A stretch of DNA of 64,000 bases, taken from the NCBI RefSeq assembly GCF_947498175.1, contig NZ_CANMJB010000004.1:124001-188000 (forward strand), written 5' to 3'. The stretch comes from an uncultured Algimonas sp. GTDB taxonomy: Bacteria; Pseudomonadota; Alphaproteobacteria; Caulobacterales; Maricaulaceae. This document shows, one piece after another, positions 43,960 through 52,609 of the stretch (positions within the stretch are counted from its first letter, which is position 1; each line of letters starts with the position of its first letter). The notes beneath the pieces were generated by a model. It was not told where the DNA came from. It saw only the letters and a program-made list of their open reading frames with translations, and made no database searches. The position numbers and the translations under genes are program-made.

Positions 43960-45300
43960 TTAATATCCGAACGGCGGTCCGCCCCTGAGGCGGGCTTTCT
44001 GGGCTTGGCCCAGGCCGGATTCCCGGATCGCGGTTTTCAGCTGCTCGATGTGTTTGTCCAGAACCGGTTCGGTTGCCTCCGTTGCCCGGCGCTTCATGTG
44101 GTAAAGGACTTCAAGCGTTTCGCGCGCGGCATTCTCGTCCTGGCAAATGTACTGGCGCGATTGTCCGAACAGCGTGGCGCATAGGCTTTCGAAGCCTACC
44201 GACCGCGCCCAGATACGGGGCGTTCCGGAGCTGTCGAGAACGCAATCCTGCGCTGCAGGTGCGTTGATCATGGCCAATCCGATATGGCCGAACCAGTGTA
44301 TGCAGTTAACGGCCGTGAACGGATCGTTGACGCCGGGCGACAAGGCGCGACTGGCGATCTCGACCAATTCGTCGGCCAGGAATAGAAGGTTCTGGTGCAC
44401 GGTCCGTTCCCGGCCGGTGGCGATGAACGACCAGATCTCCGGCGAGATCTCGTCGCGGAACGCCTCGGTGTCGAACGCTGCTTGGCTGTCATCGGCCATC
44501 ACTTCGACCAGACCGTCGCTTTCCATGACGAAGTCGCCGGGAACTTTCAAAAGCCTGAGCCTGTATCCTTCCTCTTCCGCCCATTCCATCATGCCCTTGA
44601 GGGAAATCGCCTGGATATAGCCCGATGCCGGACTTCGGACCGTCTGTGTCAGATCGGGATCGAACGGATTGCCCAGCGGTTCGCAATTGGTCGTTTCCAG
44701 ATCCTGGCCGCCAGGAAAACGGCCGAGTTCGATCTGGCCGATCAATCCCTTGGAAACCTTGCCGGTTATCGTGCCGACATTGAGAGTTTCCGGAATGTGG
44801 TGGACGAAGAAGATCAGCACGGCGACACTGATCACGGTCAGGATGAGCGCGACGAGCACCGACAGGCTGGGGGAGAGGCCGACCGTGCTCTGACTGTCGA
44901 TCACGATCTCTTCGGAAACGGATTTCAACACGACCATGCAATAAAGGAACGTCGCGAGGAACATGCCAAGCGTGACCTGATTGGCCCGGTCGCGCATGAA
45001 GTTGCCGATCAGGCGCGGGCCATATTGTCCGGATGCGGTCGTGACGGCCACCATCGTCAAGGAAAAGGTGACGGCGGCGACGCTGATCATCGAACCCGCA
45101 ATTGTGGTCAGGACGGACCGTGCGCTGGTCACGGTCGAGGCGAAGAACCATCCCAATATGTCGCGGATTTCGGCTTGGTAACGCAGGTCGATCAGGGTCG
45201 TCAGAACGCCCAGCCCGACTGCGGCCATCCCCATCAAGGCGGGAATGAAATAATAGCTCGCCCGCAGGCGCAGCAAAGATTGAATGATCCAGGCGCTCAC
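43960..45300 (-). CDS. DUF2254 membrane protein
   Basis: 446 residues. Four N-terminal membrane helices (near 15-38, 58-86, 108-124, 146-167) followed by a soluble domain with SPASGYIQAISLKGMMEWAEEEG and ALSPGVNDPFTAVNCIHWFG, the conserved block of DUF2254. Inner membrane, function unknown. Third gene of the DUF2945-mscS-DUF2254 unit, 33 bases after mscS, under an EcfG promoter. Confidence 0.9.
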   Translation of the reverse strand: MSAWIIQSLLRLRASYYFIPALMGMAAVGLGVLTTLIDLRYQAEIRDILGWFFASTVTSARSVLTTIAGSMISVAAVTFSLTMVAVTTASGQYGPRLIGNFMRDRANQVTLGMFLATFLYCMVVLKSVSEEIVIDSQSTVGLSPSLSVLVALILTVISVAVLIFFVHHIPETLNVGTITGKVSKGLIGQIELGRFPGGQDLETTNCEPLGNPFDPDLTQTVRSPASGYIQAISLKGMMEWAEEEGYRLRLLKVPGDFVMESDGLVEVMADDSQAAFDTEAFRDEISPEIWSFIATGRERTVHQNLLFLADELVEIASRALSPGVNDPFTAVNCIHWFGHIGLAMINAPAAQDCVLDSSGTPRIWARSVGFESLCATLFGQSRQYICQDENAARETLEVLYHMKRRATEATEPVLDKHIEQLKTAIRESGLGQAQKARLRGGPPFGY

Positions 45301-45333
45301 AGAGGGTCCTTGTATAAATCGGTTCGACCCGCC

Positions 45334-46341
45334 TTAGGCGCTATCGCCTGCCTTGTCCCGGTCTTCCCCTTTGGCCTCCGTGTCATCGCCCTTGTCCGGC
45401 CCGGACGGTTTGACGCTGACGAGATGCGGATAGGGGATTTCTATTCCAGCCTTGTCGAGGGCCAGTTTGACCGCGCGGACGGCCCGGCCCCGGATGCGGA
45501 CCTGCTCGGCCTTCTCTGCCTTGGTCCACCAGCGCGCCAATATGTTGACGCTGCTATCGCCGAGTTCCCACGTGTGGGCTTCGGGGGGCGGATCGTCGGA
45601 AATCTCTTCGATCTTGGACAGTTCCTGTTCGATCAGTTCCAGAACCTGGTCGATGTCGGCGTCGTAGGAAACCCCGATCGTGTACTCACCGCGGCTGATG
45701 CTGGTTTTGGTCTTGACGAGAACGGAGTTGGTGTAGAGCTCGGAATTGGGGATGATGGCGTGTTCGCCCTCATAGGTCTTGAGGATCGTCGCGCGCGTTT
45801 CGATCGATTCCACCGTGCCTTCGAAGCCGGCCGCTTCGATCTGGTCGCCGATCTGGAACGGTTGGCGCAGAAGGATGAGCATGCCGGCCAGCCAGTTCTG
45901 AAGAATGTCCTTGAATGCGAACCCGATCGCCACGGAGCCGACGCCCAAGGAGCCGATCAGCGTGCTGAGTTTCACGGATGGCGCGACGACGGCGATGGCG
46001 ATGGCGATGCCGATCACGATCACGAAAATCTTGGCCAAGCGTCCCAAGGCCTGGCCCAGGCTCGGCCGTTCATGATTGCGGAAGCGCTTCGCCAGCTGCT
46101 TTTTCGCCAGGCTTGCCAGCCACCAGAACAGCAACAGGATCAGGGCCGCGAGAACCAGGTTCGGCAGAATGGAGATGAAGCCTTCGGCCCAGCTTTCCAC
46201 CCGGTCCATGGCCGCTTCGAGACTGAAGCCCTCGGCGAGCGGCTCGTTGATCGTGTCATCGGAGGTGGCGGCATCCTGATTGCCGCTGTCCTGAGTACCA
46301 GAGTTCTGAGTGCCAGAGTTCTGAGTGTTGGAGTCTTGCAC
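45334..46341 (-). CDS. MscS-family mechanosensitive channel
   Basis: 335 residues. Low-complexity N-terminus (SGTQNSGTQDSGNQDAATS), membrane helices about 53-78 and 106-126, pore-lining TM3 LIGSLGVGSVAIGFAFKDILQNWLAGMLILL, then the beta domain PFQIGDQIEAAGFEGTVESIETRATILKTYEGEHAIIPNSE. Opens on membrane tension to release solutes after osmotic downshift. It lies in a stress-controlled operon with DUF2945 upstream. Confidence 0.94.
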   Translation of the reverse strand: MQDSNTQNSGTQNSGTQDSGNQDAATSDDTINEPLAEGFSLEAAMDRVESWAEGFISILPNLVLAALILLLFWWLASLAKKQLAKRFRNHERPSLGQALGRLAKIFVIVIGIAIAIAVVAPSVKLSTLIGSLGVGSVAIGFAFKDILQNWLAGMLILLRQPFQIGDQIEAAGFEGTVESIETRATILKTYEGEHAIIPNSELYTNSVLVKTKTSISRGEYTIGVSYDADIDQVLELIEQELSKIEEISDDPPPEAHTWELGDSSVNILARWWTKAEKAEQVRIRGRAVRAVKLALDKAGIEIPYPHLVSVKPSGPDKGDDTEAKGEDRDKAGDSA

Positions 46342-46349
46342 GACCGACC

Positions 46350-46565
46350 TTAGGCTTTCGTCACTTCGGAGTGAGATTTGAGCACGCGGCCGCCATCGTC
46401 CTGCTCGATCATGTAAGCGGGCTCGTCCGAGCTGGCCTTGCGTTTGATTTCCGTGCCTTCGATCGTACGGCTCACATCCTCGATGAAACGTTCAGCGACC
46501 TTGCCCGTCCCTTTTCCGTTGCCCCACTCCCACTCGACTTTCGTTCCTGTTTCATAGCCGGCCAT
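46350..46565 (-). CDS. DUF2945 (HVA1-like) small protein
   Basis: 71 residues: YETGTKVEWEWGNGKGTGKVAERFIEDVSRTIEGTEIKRKAS..EPAYMIEQDDGGRVLKSHSEV. The KVEW.WG.G.G.G.V and Y.I.Q.DGG..LKS.SE pattern is that of DUF2945/hypervirulence-associated protein homologues. First gene of the mscS operon, behind an exact EcfG promoter (46611-46635). Confidence 0.88.
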   Translation of the reverse strand: MAGYETGTKVEWEWGNGKGTGKVAERFIEDVSRTIEGTEIKRKASSDEPAYMIEQDDGGRVLKSHSEVTKA

Positions 46566-46610
46566 CGAGGATTCCTCTCTTCGCTGCGTGGGGTCATGCG
46601 ACGAATTGGC

Positions 46611-46635
46611 AACGCCGATCGGTCATTACGGTTCC
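46611..46635 (-). promoter_or_regulatory. EcfG-type promoter, GGAAC-N16-CGTT (DUF2945-mscS operon)
   Basis: Perfect match on the minus strand, 46 bases before the DUF2945 start. Confidence 0.8.
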
Positions 46636-46710
46636 ATGACAGCAAGGACAGGCGGATGCGGAACCGACGGCCGGTCTGCGGCATTGATTAGGTGAACAAG
46701 GACAAACCCA

Positions 46711-47199
46711 ATGCTGAGACTGCTTTTCTGTACCGCCGCCATTTTGCCCATCGGCATCATTCCGTGGGTGAGCACCAAGGCGGACACGGTCGAGATGGAG
46801 GCTCCAGAGGCGAGCTATGCAGAGCTCGTGAAGGCCCCGAACATCGATGCGCTTTCGAATTGCGAAACCGGCGAGCTTCCGGTCTTCTTCCACGACAGCC
46901 TCGTGACGACGCACAGCGCCGAATTCATTCTCGACGGGTTGGAGGCGGCCGAGGATTGCGGCGATGTGGACGTCACCATCATTCCCGTTCTGCCCGAAGG
47001 CGCCAATGCGGCCGATATGTCCCAGTCCGTCCAACGGACTGCGGAGCTGAGCGAATATGTCGAAGCCGCCGCCGACGCCGGAACGTTCGATGTCGCGCTC
47101 GACATCGCGAAAGCCCCGACCGAGGAAGAGATATCCACCCTTTACATAAACGGCCGCGCCGCCATCTTGCGGATCGATCCGGAGAGCAGTGCCGAGTAA
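46711..47199 (+). CDS. Exported protein of unknown function
   Basis: 162 residues. A hydrophobic N-terminus (LRLLFCTAAILPIGIIPWVS) acts as signal or anchor; the rest is acidic (EMEAPEASYAEL, AADMSQSVQRTAELSEYVEAAADAG). It has Cys residues at NCETGE and DCGDVD that could bond. No family recognised. A weak EcfG-like site GGAAC-N17-CATT (46660-46685) precedes it. Confidence 0.75.
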   Translation: MLRLLFCTAAILPIGIIPWVSTKADTVEMEAPEASYAELVKAPNIDALSNCETGELPVFFHDSLVTTHSAEFILDGLEAAEDCGDVDVTIIPVLPEGANAADMSQSVQRTAELSEYVEAAADAGTFDVALDIAKAPTEEEISTLYINGRAAILRIDPESSAE

Positions 47200-47251
47200 G
47201 GCTTCCGCGAATTGGCCGTTCGCCGAACGAACCTGACGCGGGATTTTGACC

Positions 47252-47977
47252 ATGGATAGATTCGTTCGCCGCATGAAACATTATGTCGATATCGGCGACG
47301 CGGATCTCGCGCCGCTGATCGCGCTCCAGCACCGGGAGCAGACCTTCAAGTCGGGTCAGACGATCGTCGCGCTCAACGAACCGATGGACAAGATCCATAT
47401 CGTTCTCGACGGCTGGTCGTTGCGGGCGCGCTATTTGGACAATGGCCGCCGTCAGATCATCAATTTCCAATTGCCCGGCGACTATTTCGACCTCATGTCT
47501 CTGGTCGGCGCCCGCTCGGACCACACGATCACGGCGGCGACCGATACGGTCTTGCGCATCTATGACGGCCGCGAGTTTCTCGACATCATCCAGAACGCCC
47601 ATCGTCTGGCGTCGGCCTTCTGGTGGGTAACGGTGCAAGAGGAAACGATTTTGCGTCAGCAGATCGTGCGTATCGGGCGCATGAGTGCGCGCGAACGCAT
47701 CGCCAACTTCATTCTGGAACTCAACCGGCGCCAGAACATCGCCCAGGACAGCGAGGGCGACTTCGTGCCTCTGCCCGTGCCCCAAGCCTATCTGGCGGAC
47801 GCGCTGGGCCTCTCCGTCGTCCATATTTCCCGCTCGCTGACGTCCATGAAGGCGCAGGGCCTGATCCGGACGAGCCGACGCGGCATCGACATCGTGGACC
47901 GGAATGCCTTGATGGAACTGGCCGAGTACAATCCCGCGCTGATGTGCCCCGACCCGATCGTGATCGCGGCGCAATAG
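47252..47977 (+). CDS. Crp/Fnr family transcription regulator
   Basis: 241 residues: N-terminal cyclic-nucleotide-binding-like barrel (about 15-130, FKSGQTIVALNEPMDKIHIVLDGWSLRARYLDNGRRQIINFQLPGDYFDLMSL), long dimer helix, and C-terminal winged helix (LPVPQAYLADALGLSVVHISRSLTSMKAQGLIRTSRRG). No Fnr cysteine set. The ATG at 47252 follows GGA; a TTG two codons earlier is less likely. Convergent with phyR, so it may take part in stress control. Confidence 0.92.
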   Translation: MDRFVRRMKHYVDIGDADLAPLIALQHREQTFKSGQTIVALNEPMDKIHIVLDGWSLRARYLDNGRRQIINFQLPGDYFDLMSLVGARSDHTITAATDTVLRIYDGREFLDIIQNAHRLASAFWWVTVQEETILRQQIVRIGRMSARERIANFILELNRRQNIAQDSEGDFVPLPVPQAYLADALGLSVVHISRSLTSMKAQGLIRTSRRGIDIVDRNALMELAEYNPALMCPDPIVIAAQ

Positions 47978-47985
47978 CGGCGCGC

Positions 47986-48756
47986 TCAGCTGTCGTGGAA
48001 GAACAAAGCCTGGCTGATGGCAGCCTTGACGTTTGACGGCTTGAACGGTTTCGAGATCAGATAGGCCGGCTCGGGCTTGTCGCCGGTCAAGAGGCGTTCC
48101 GGGAAGGCGGTGATGAAGATCACGGGAACGTCGTAATCCGTCAGAATGTCGTCGACCGCATCGATCCCGGACGAACCATCGGCAAGTTGCACATCCGCCA
48201 GAACGATCCCGGGCTTGCGTTGCCCGGCCATTTTGACGGCTTCGGTGCGCGTCGCGGCCACACCGTCCACCTCGTGGCCCAGGTCTGACACCAGCTCCTC
48301 GATATCGGCGGCGATGATCGGTTCGTCCTCGATGATGAGAACGTTGGTGCGCAGTTCCTTCTCGATGTCGGCTTCGGCCTGATCGAGCATTTCGCGCGCG
48401 CCGTCCTCGGACACATTCATGACATCCGCGATCTCGTCGAGCGAAAGCCCTTCCAGTGCCGAGAGCAGGAAGGCCTGCCGGGAGACCGGAGTCAAACGCC
48501 GGATCCGGTCCGTCGGTGTGTCGGAGCCGTCCGCCGGTTCTTCGAGTTGCGCGCCGGTCGAGCCCCAGATGCCGAGAAACATGCGGTAGAGCGCGGTGCG
48601 CGGTGGCAAGCGGTCATCGATGACGGCATCGCCTGCGACCAAGGCTTCCAATGCAGTGCGGACGTAACGGTCGCCATCGGTCTGGGACCCCGTCAGAGCG
48701 CGCGAAAAGCGGCGCAGATACGGAAGATAGGGTGCATAGGTATCGACTAGACTCAC
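47986..48756 (-). CDS. phyR: GSR response regulator / anti-anti-sigma factor PhyR
   Basis: 256 residues. Residues 1-135 are a sigma-factor-like domain (YLPYLRRFSRALTG, SRQAFLLSALEGLSLDEIADVMNVSEDGAREML) that mimics EcfG to capture NepR; residues 138-256 are a receiver with E143-D144, phospho-site D188 in VLADVQLADG and K236 in ISKPF. Upon phosphorylation PhyR binds NepR and frees EcfG. Start is GTG 48756 after GGGGA. It is divergent from nepR-ecfG, the standard arrangement. Confidence 0.97.
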   Translation of the reverse strand: MSLVDTYAPYLPYLRRFSRALTGSQTDGDRYVRTALEALVAGDAVIDDRLPPRTALYRMFLGIWGSTGAQLEEPADGSDTPTDRIRRLTPVSRQAFLLSALEGLSLDEIADVMNVSEDGAREMLDQAEADIEKELRTNVLIIEDEPIIAADIEELVSDLGHEVDGVAATRTEAVKMAGQRKPGIVLADVQLADGSSGIDAVDDILTDYDVPVIFITAFPERLLTGDKPEPAYLISKPFKPSNVKAAISQALFFHDS

Positions 48757-48841
48757 GTTGGGGTCCCCTTTTAGACAATCCGGTGGCGCATGCGCATTCG
48801 CCCGCCCCTTGCAGCTTGTCGGCTGCGGTTCAAGGTGTTTA

Positions 48842-48866
48842 AACCGGCGGGAACCCATTTGGTTCC
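48842..48866 (-). promoter_or_regulatory. EcfG-like promoter of phyR, GGAAC-N16-GGTT
   Basis: Minus strand. Its -35 overlaps the opposite nepR promoter within the perfect inverted repeat GGAACCCATTTGGTTCC. Confidence 0.6.
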
Positions 48867-48874
48867 CAAGCGTA
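48850..48874 (+). promoter_or_regulatory. EcfG-type promoter of nepR-ecfG, GGAAC-N16-CGTA
   Basis: Plus strand, 42 bases before the nepR start; indicates autoregulation of the sigma factor. Confidence 0.7.
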
Positions 48875-48915
48875 AGCTTGCGGTAAATCCGGGGAAAAGG
48901 ACCACGATCCAGTCT

Positions 48916-49131
48916 ATGACCGATGACTCACAATCTTCGCGCCGCAGCCACAAGCGCGCCGACTCCGGCCAAGCGCCTTTCGACAAGGAAGCCTTGCCGG
49001 ACAAGATCGGGTCTTCCTTGCGCAACCTCTATGACAAGGTCCTGAACGAAGACGTTCCCGACGACTTCCTGAGTCTGCTGCGCCAGGCCGACAAAGCCCC
49101 AGCGCCGAAAACCGGCAGGGGCGCCAAGTGA
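48916..49131 (+). CDS. nepR: Anti-sigma factor NepR
   Basis: 71 residues with the NepR core LPDKIGSSLRNLYDKVLNEDVPDDFLSLLRQADKA (about 28-62), two helices that clamp EcfG and, on stress, PhyR-P. The N-terminus is polar and likely disordered. ATG 48916 is the only sensible start. Its TGA overlaps the ecfG GTG (GTGA), coupling anti-sigma and sigma translation. Confidence 0.96.
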   Translation: MTDDSQSSRRSHKRADSGQAPFDKEALPDKIGSSLRNLYDKVLNEDVPDDFLSLLRQADKAPAPKTGRGAK

Positions 49132-49748
49132 GCCAGAACCCCACCGACACATCGTCGGAAGAAGAGGTGTTGGAACTCGACGAAGACCAGTTCCGCGATG
49201 ATCTGACGGCCCTGATCCCGCATCTGCGCGCATTCTCCCGGTCGCTCTGCGGCAATGCGACCTTGGCGGACGATGTCGCCCAAGACGCGCTTCTGAAAGC
49301 CTGGAACGCGCGCGACAAGTTCAAGCCCGGATCCAATCTCAAGGCTTGGACCTTCACGATCCTGCGCAACCAGTTCTATTCGATCAAGCGCCGGTCATGG
49401 CGGGCGACGTCGCTGGAACCCGAGGTCGCCGAGCAGACCATCATCGCCAATACGGATCCGGAACAGAGCGTTCACCTCAACGAATTGCGGCGCGGTCTCG
49501 ACATGCTGAAGGACGATCAGCGCGAAGCGCTCATCCTCGTCGGGGCGTCGGGTCTGTCTTACGAAGAAGCGGCGGAAATCTGCGATTGCGCCGTCGGTAC
49601 CATCAAAAGCCGTGTATCGCGCGCTCGCAAGGCGCTGGAGACCATCATGAAATCCGGGCGGTTCGACAATGCGCCCGACAAGGTCCGCGCGCTGGACGCC
49701 ATGACGACGATTCTGTCCGAGGCCGATACTTTGGCCGGCAAGACTTAG
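49128..49748 (+). CDS. ecfG: ECF sigma factor EcfG (general stress response)
   Basis: 206 residues. Sigma-2: LIPHLRAFSRSLCGNATLADDVAQDALLKAWNARDKFKPGSNLKAWTFTILRNQFYS; sigma-4: LDMLKDDQREALILVGASGLSYEEAAEICDCAVGTIKSRVSRARKAL. This is the EcfG/ECF15 family that directs RNA polymerase to GGAAC..CGTT promoters. It begins with GTG overlapping nepR. A sensor kinase gene follows 91 bases downstream. Confidence 0.97.
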   Translation: MSQNPTDTSSEEEVLELDEDQFRDDLTALIPHLRAFSRSLCGNATLADDVAQDALLKAWNARDKFKPGSNLKAWTFTILRNQFYSIKRRSWRATSLEPEVAEQTIIANTDPEQSVHLNELRRGLDMLKDDQREALILVGASGLSYEEAAEICDCAVGTIKSRVSRARKALETIMKSGRFDNAPDKVRALDAMTTILSEADTLAGKT

Positions 49749-49839
49749 AGGATTTTCAAACGTCTGCCGTGGCTTACTGCGGCCGAATTTCGAGGGTTTA
49801 ATCCTAGATAAGCGACGCGCATCTCGCTAGAGGGCAGTG

Positions 49840-51582
49840 ATGACGGTGACCCCGACCGACAGTCCCGCTTCCCCTCGGCCCGACCCGTACGCCGTCCCAT
49901 CGCTCGAGACGCGCTGGTGGCAGAGTGTCCGTGTCCGCTACGGTTTCCTGCTGGCGCTCGCCTTGATGCCATGGCTATTGGTGACCGGCCTGGAAGCCCT
50001 GTCCACATTGGACCGCAATCGCGTTTCGCAAAACCAGCTCGCCGACGTCGTGGCGACGAACACGGTCCGCGAAATCGCCAGAACTCTCGAAGCCGGCCGT
50101 CTCGGCTTGGACGCCGTGCCGCAGATCATCGCCGAACTTGGCTGCGATGCAGGCTCGGAGGAGGTGTTGGAGCGGCTCGATGTATTCGAAGCGCTCATCG
50201 TCAACGAAACAGAGGGCACGCCCATCTGCCAGAACCCGGTCTCGCTGAACGGCCTCGTCCTGGAAAATCCGCAACCGTTCACACAAGACCGATCGTTCCG
50301 CATCGAGCGAGGCAGGATCGACGATGACGGAACGTCGCGCCATGTGATCGTGCTCCAGTCCATAGTGCGCAGTTCGGGCCGGACCTACACGCTCGTTCTG
50401 CCGCAAGATATCGGACTGCGCGGCATGTTGGATGCGACGCTCGGAGCCGATTCCATCATCGTGCTGGCCAAGCCCGACGGCTCAGGCGTCGTCGGCGCTT
50501 CGGATTTCATGAGCGATGCCGGGCAGGATCTGGCCATGATCCCATTCGGCCGTGAGACATTGCTGGACATGGTCGATGCGGACGGTGTGGCCTGGCGCAT
50601 TGCATCGCGGTATTTCCGGGATCTGGATCTCTACGTCATGGTGGGGCGATCGGCGCGTTTCGGCAACCTCCATGCATTCATCAATCCCCTGACGTCCGTC
50701 CTATTGCCCATTTTGGCGTGGCTAATCGGATTCGGCCTCATTTGGCTCGGCACCCAAACGATGCTGCTGACACCGATCGCCAAGGTCCGCCGGACGGCCC
50801 GTCAATTCGCCAGCGGACGATTGGGGTCGCGCGTCAACCTGTCCGGGTCGGCCGCGAACGAGGTCCAGGGACTTGCCAACTCCTTCAACCGCATGGCGCA
50901 TCAGCTGCAGGAGCGCGAAAACAGGATCGCCGAGAACCTGGATGAAAAGGACACGCTGATGCGGGAGATCCACCACCGGGTGAAAAACAATCTCCAGATC
51001 ATCATCAGCCTTCTCAACATGCAGGAGCGCAAGGCCCAGAGCCAGGATGCGATCGAGGCTATTTCCGCCACGCGGACACGGATCAACGCCATCGCAATCG
51101 TGCATCGCGGTCTTTACGAAAGCACCGGATTGCGGCGCATCGATATCGGTCCGTTCATATCCAGATTGCTGGCCGCCATGGGCGAAAGCCTGGGCACCGA
51201 CGAGGCCGGCATCCATCTGACGCATTCCGTCGAACCGTGCCATCTGAATGCCGACAATGCGATTCCCATCGCTCTGTTCATCGTGGAAGCCATCAGCAAT
51301 GCCGTTGAACACGGCATAGAGCGCGGCGGTTCCGTCCATATCGAGATCGTCTTGCCGGACGACGACACCATGGTCATTACGGTGACGGATAACGGGCGCG
51401 GGGTCGGCGATCCGCAAACGATGCGCGGCATCGGCACCAAATTGATGAAGGGGTTTGCGCGGCAACTGTCCGGCACGCTCGAATTCAGCGACAATTCCCC
51501 CGGACTGACGGCGCGTTTGAGCTTTCCCATAGACGACACGCCCGAACAGCCTTTCCAGGTCAGCCGCAAGCGCCGCGACTGA
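49840..51582 (+). CDS. HisKA_2-type membrane sensor histidine kinase
   Basis: 580 residues. TM1 about 33-53 (YGFLLALALMPWLLVTGLEAL), a periplasmic sensor region, TM2 about 285-305, HAMP (TPIAKVRRTARQFASGRLGSRV...), then the H-box MREIHHRVKNNLQIIISLLNMQERK with phospho-His near 377 and the ATPase N-box IVEAISNAVEHG. HisKA_2/HWE kinases of this sort phosphorylate PhyR (PhyK type), and the position next to ecfG fits that, though partnership is inferred. ATG 49840 follows AGAGGG. Confidence 0.93.
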   Translation: MTVTPTDSPASPRPDPYAVPSLETRWWQSVRVRYGFLLALALMPWLLVTGLEALSTLDRNRVSQNQLADVVATNTVREIARTLEAGRLGLDAVPQIIAELGCDAGSEEVLERLDVFEALIVNETEGTPICQNPVSLNGLVLENPQPFTQDRSFRIERGRIDDDGTSRHVIVLQSIVRSSGRTYTLVLPQDIGLRGMLDATLGADSIIVLAKPDGSGVVGASDFMSDAGQDLAMIPFGRETLLDMVDADGVAWRIASRYFRDLDLYVMVGRSARFGNLHAFINPLTSVLLPILAWLIGFGLIWLGTQTMLLTPIAKVRRTARQFASGRLGSRVNLSGSAANEVQGLANSFNRMAHQLQERENRIAENLDEKDTLMREIHHRVKNNLQIIISLLNMQERKAQSQDAIEAISATRTRINAIAIVHRGLYESTGLRRIDIGPFISRLLAAMGESLGTDEAGIHLTHSVEPCHLNADNAIPIALFIVEAISNAVEHGIERGGSVHIEIVLPDDDTMVITVTDNGRGVGDPQTMRGIGTKLMKGFARQLSGTLEFSDNSPGLTARLSFPIDDTPEQPFQVSRKRRD

Positions 51583-51606
51583 ACGCTCTGGATATTCATG
51601 AGGGGC

Positions 51607-51703
51607 AAAAGAATAAGCCCGGACGCCGTGCAGGGGAGAAACGGGGTCCGGGCTTAAAAACACCGGGATGAAGGGGAGGTACCTGGTGTTTGTCTGTTGT
51701 TAT
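51607..51703 (-). ncRNA. GsrN-like stress sRNA candidate
   Basis: A roughly 97-base minus-strand transcript is predicted from an EcfG-type promoter (51710-51735). It would fold into two hairpins. The first has arms AACACC / GGTGTT (51690-51685 with 51664-51659) and a loop containing ACCTCCCC; the second has ten-pair arms AAGCCCGGAC / GTCCGGGCTT (51655-51646 with 51624-51615), a loop containing TTTCTCCCC, and a tail ATTCTTTT acting as terminator. Repeated C-rich loops plus sigma-EcfG control match what is known of GsrN in Caulobacter. The name rests on structure and context only. Confidence 0.65.
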
Positions 51704-51709
51704 AGGGAT

Positions 51710-51735
51710 TACGCCTTAATGGTCGAAAGGGTTCC
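51710..51735 (-). promoter_or_regulatory. EcfG-type promoter of the sRNA, GGAAC-N17-CGTA
   Basis: Minus strand; the predicted transcript starts about seven bases after CGTA, near 51703. Confidence 0.68.
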
Positions 51736-51795
51736 CGCGAATTTTGAACCTGCCTGCATTTTTTAAATAGCTCGGCATCGCGCTCCTTGTTCGCG

Positions 51796-52011
51796 CTATT
51801 CCTCTTCTTCGTCCAATCGCGGATTTTCGCCGAAGATTTCCTTCGCCATGTGGGAGGCCCGCGGGAACTCGGCCTCCTCGAGGCTTGCGCTCAACTCCGC
51901 GCGTGTCGGGTTTTCCGGTACGGGTACGGTTTCGCTCGGTGTCTCCGATGCCGCGTCTTGCGATGCCCCGTCTCGCGCACGGGTCGGCTTTGTCTTTTCG
52001 TTATCGGCCAA
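51796..52011 (-). CDS. Small acidic protein of unknown function (71 aa)
   Basis: 71 polar residues: LADNEKTKPTRARDG..., then TRAELSASLEEAEFPRASHMAKEIFGENPRLDEEEE, with an acidic end. Start set at TTG 52011, which has AAGGA seven bases before it; a longer frame reaches 52131 but without a ribosome site. A weak EcfG-like site (GGAAC-N17-CATT, 52075-52100) lies upstream. Likely disordered; no family recognised. Confidence 0.6.
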   Translation of the reverse strand: MADNEKTKPTRARDGASQDAASETPSETVPVPENPTRAELSASLEEAEFPRASHMAKEIFGENPRLDEEEE

Positions 52012-52137
52012 GTTGAAATCCTTTATATCGTAAAGCTGTGGAACCCCGTCCGGAGACAGGCGTGTTGCAAATATAATGAGCCTGGAGACCGCTTCGTTCC
52101 CTTGCGTTTGCTCTGATCCGAAAAGCGACACGCAAAT

Positions 52138-52163
52138 GGAACGAAATGTCGCGTGGTCTCGTT
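52138..52163 (+). promoter_or_regulatory. EcfG-type promoter, GGAAC-N17-CGTT (DUF883 gene)
   Basis: Exact match, 67 bases before the DUF883 start. Confidence 0.8.
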
Positions 52164-52230
52164 GAAGTCATGAACGCGCGCCACGAGGGCGCGTTACACT
52201 GAAATTTTCCACGAGAAGGACATCGAAATC

Positions 52231-52593
52231 ATGGCTACTGCCAAAGTTACCCCGAAAGCCACTCCGAAGAAGACGGCCGCGAAGCGCCCGTCCGTCACGG
52301 CGACGACAAGCGACAGCGTCGCACCGATGGATAATGAACTTTCCAATCAACTCGACACGCTGCGCGCCGATCTTAAGATGTTGGCCAAGACGGTCAAGGA
52401 CCAGGCGCTGTCCAAGGTCGAAGGCCGCACCGAGACCGCCCGTGCGGTCGCCGTCGAACAGAAGGACGCCGCCATCGCCCGTTACGACGAGTTGACGTCC
52501 AAGGCCGAAGTGCAGATCCGTGAAAAGCCGCTTTCCTCCATGGCCATGGCCGTGGGCGCCGGTCTCGTGCTGGGCGCCATCCTGCGCGGCTAG
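52231..52593 (+). CDS. DUF883 (ElaB/YqjD-like) membrane-anchored protein
   Basis: 120 residues: Lys/Ala-rich N-terminus resembling a DNA- or ribosome-binding tail (ATPKKTAAKRPS), an amphipathic coiled-coil (NQLDTLRADLKMLAKTVKDQALSKVEGR...), and the family end REKPLSSMAMAVGAGLVLGAILRG, a C-terminal membrane anchor. E. coli relatives tie ribosomes to the membrane in stationary phase. Exact EcfG promoter upstream and terminator downstream. Confidence 0.92.
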   Translation: MATAKVTPKATPKKTAAKRPSVTATTSDSVAPMDNELSNQLDTLRADLKMLAKTVKDQALSKVEGRTETARAVAVEQKDAAIARYDELTSKAEVQIREKPLSSMAMAVGAGLVLGAILRG

Positions 52594-52609
52594 GCTGCCA
52601 ATGGATCAT

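Noticed and set aside
44395-46353. 652-codon plus-strand frame over mscS and DUF2254
   Set aside because: Antisense shadow; both minus-strand genes have strong motifs and an upstream promoter.
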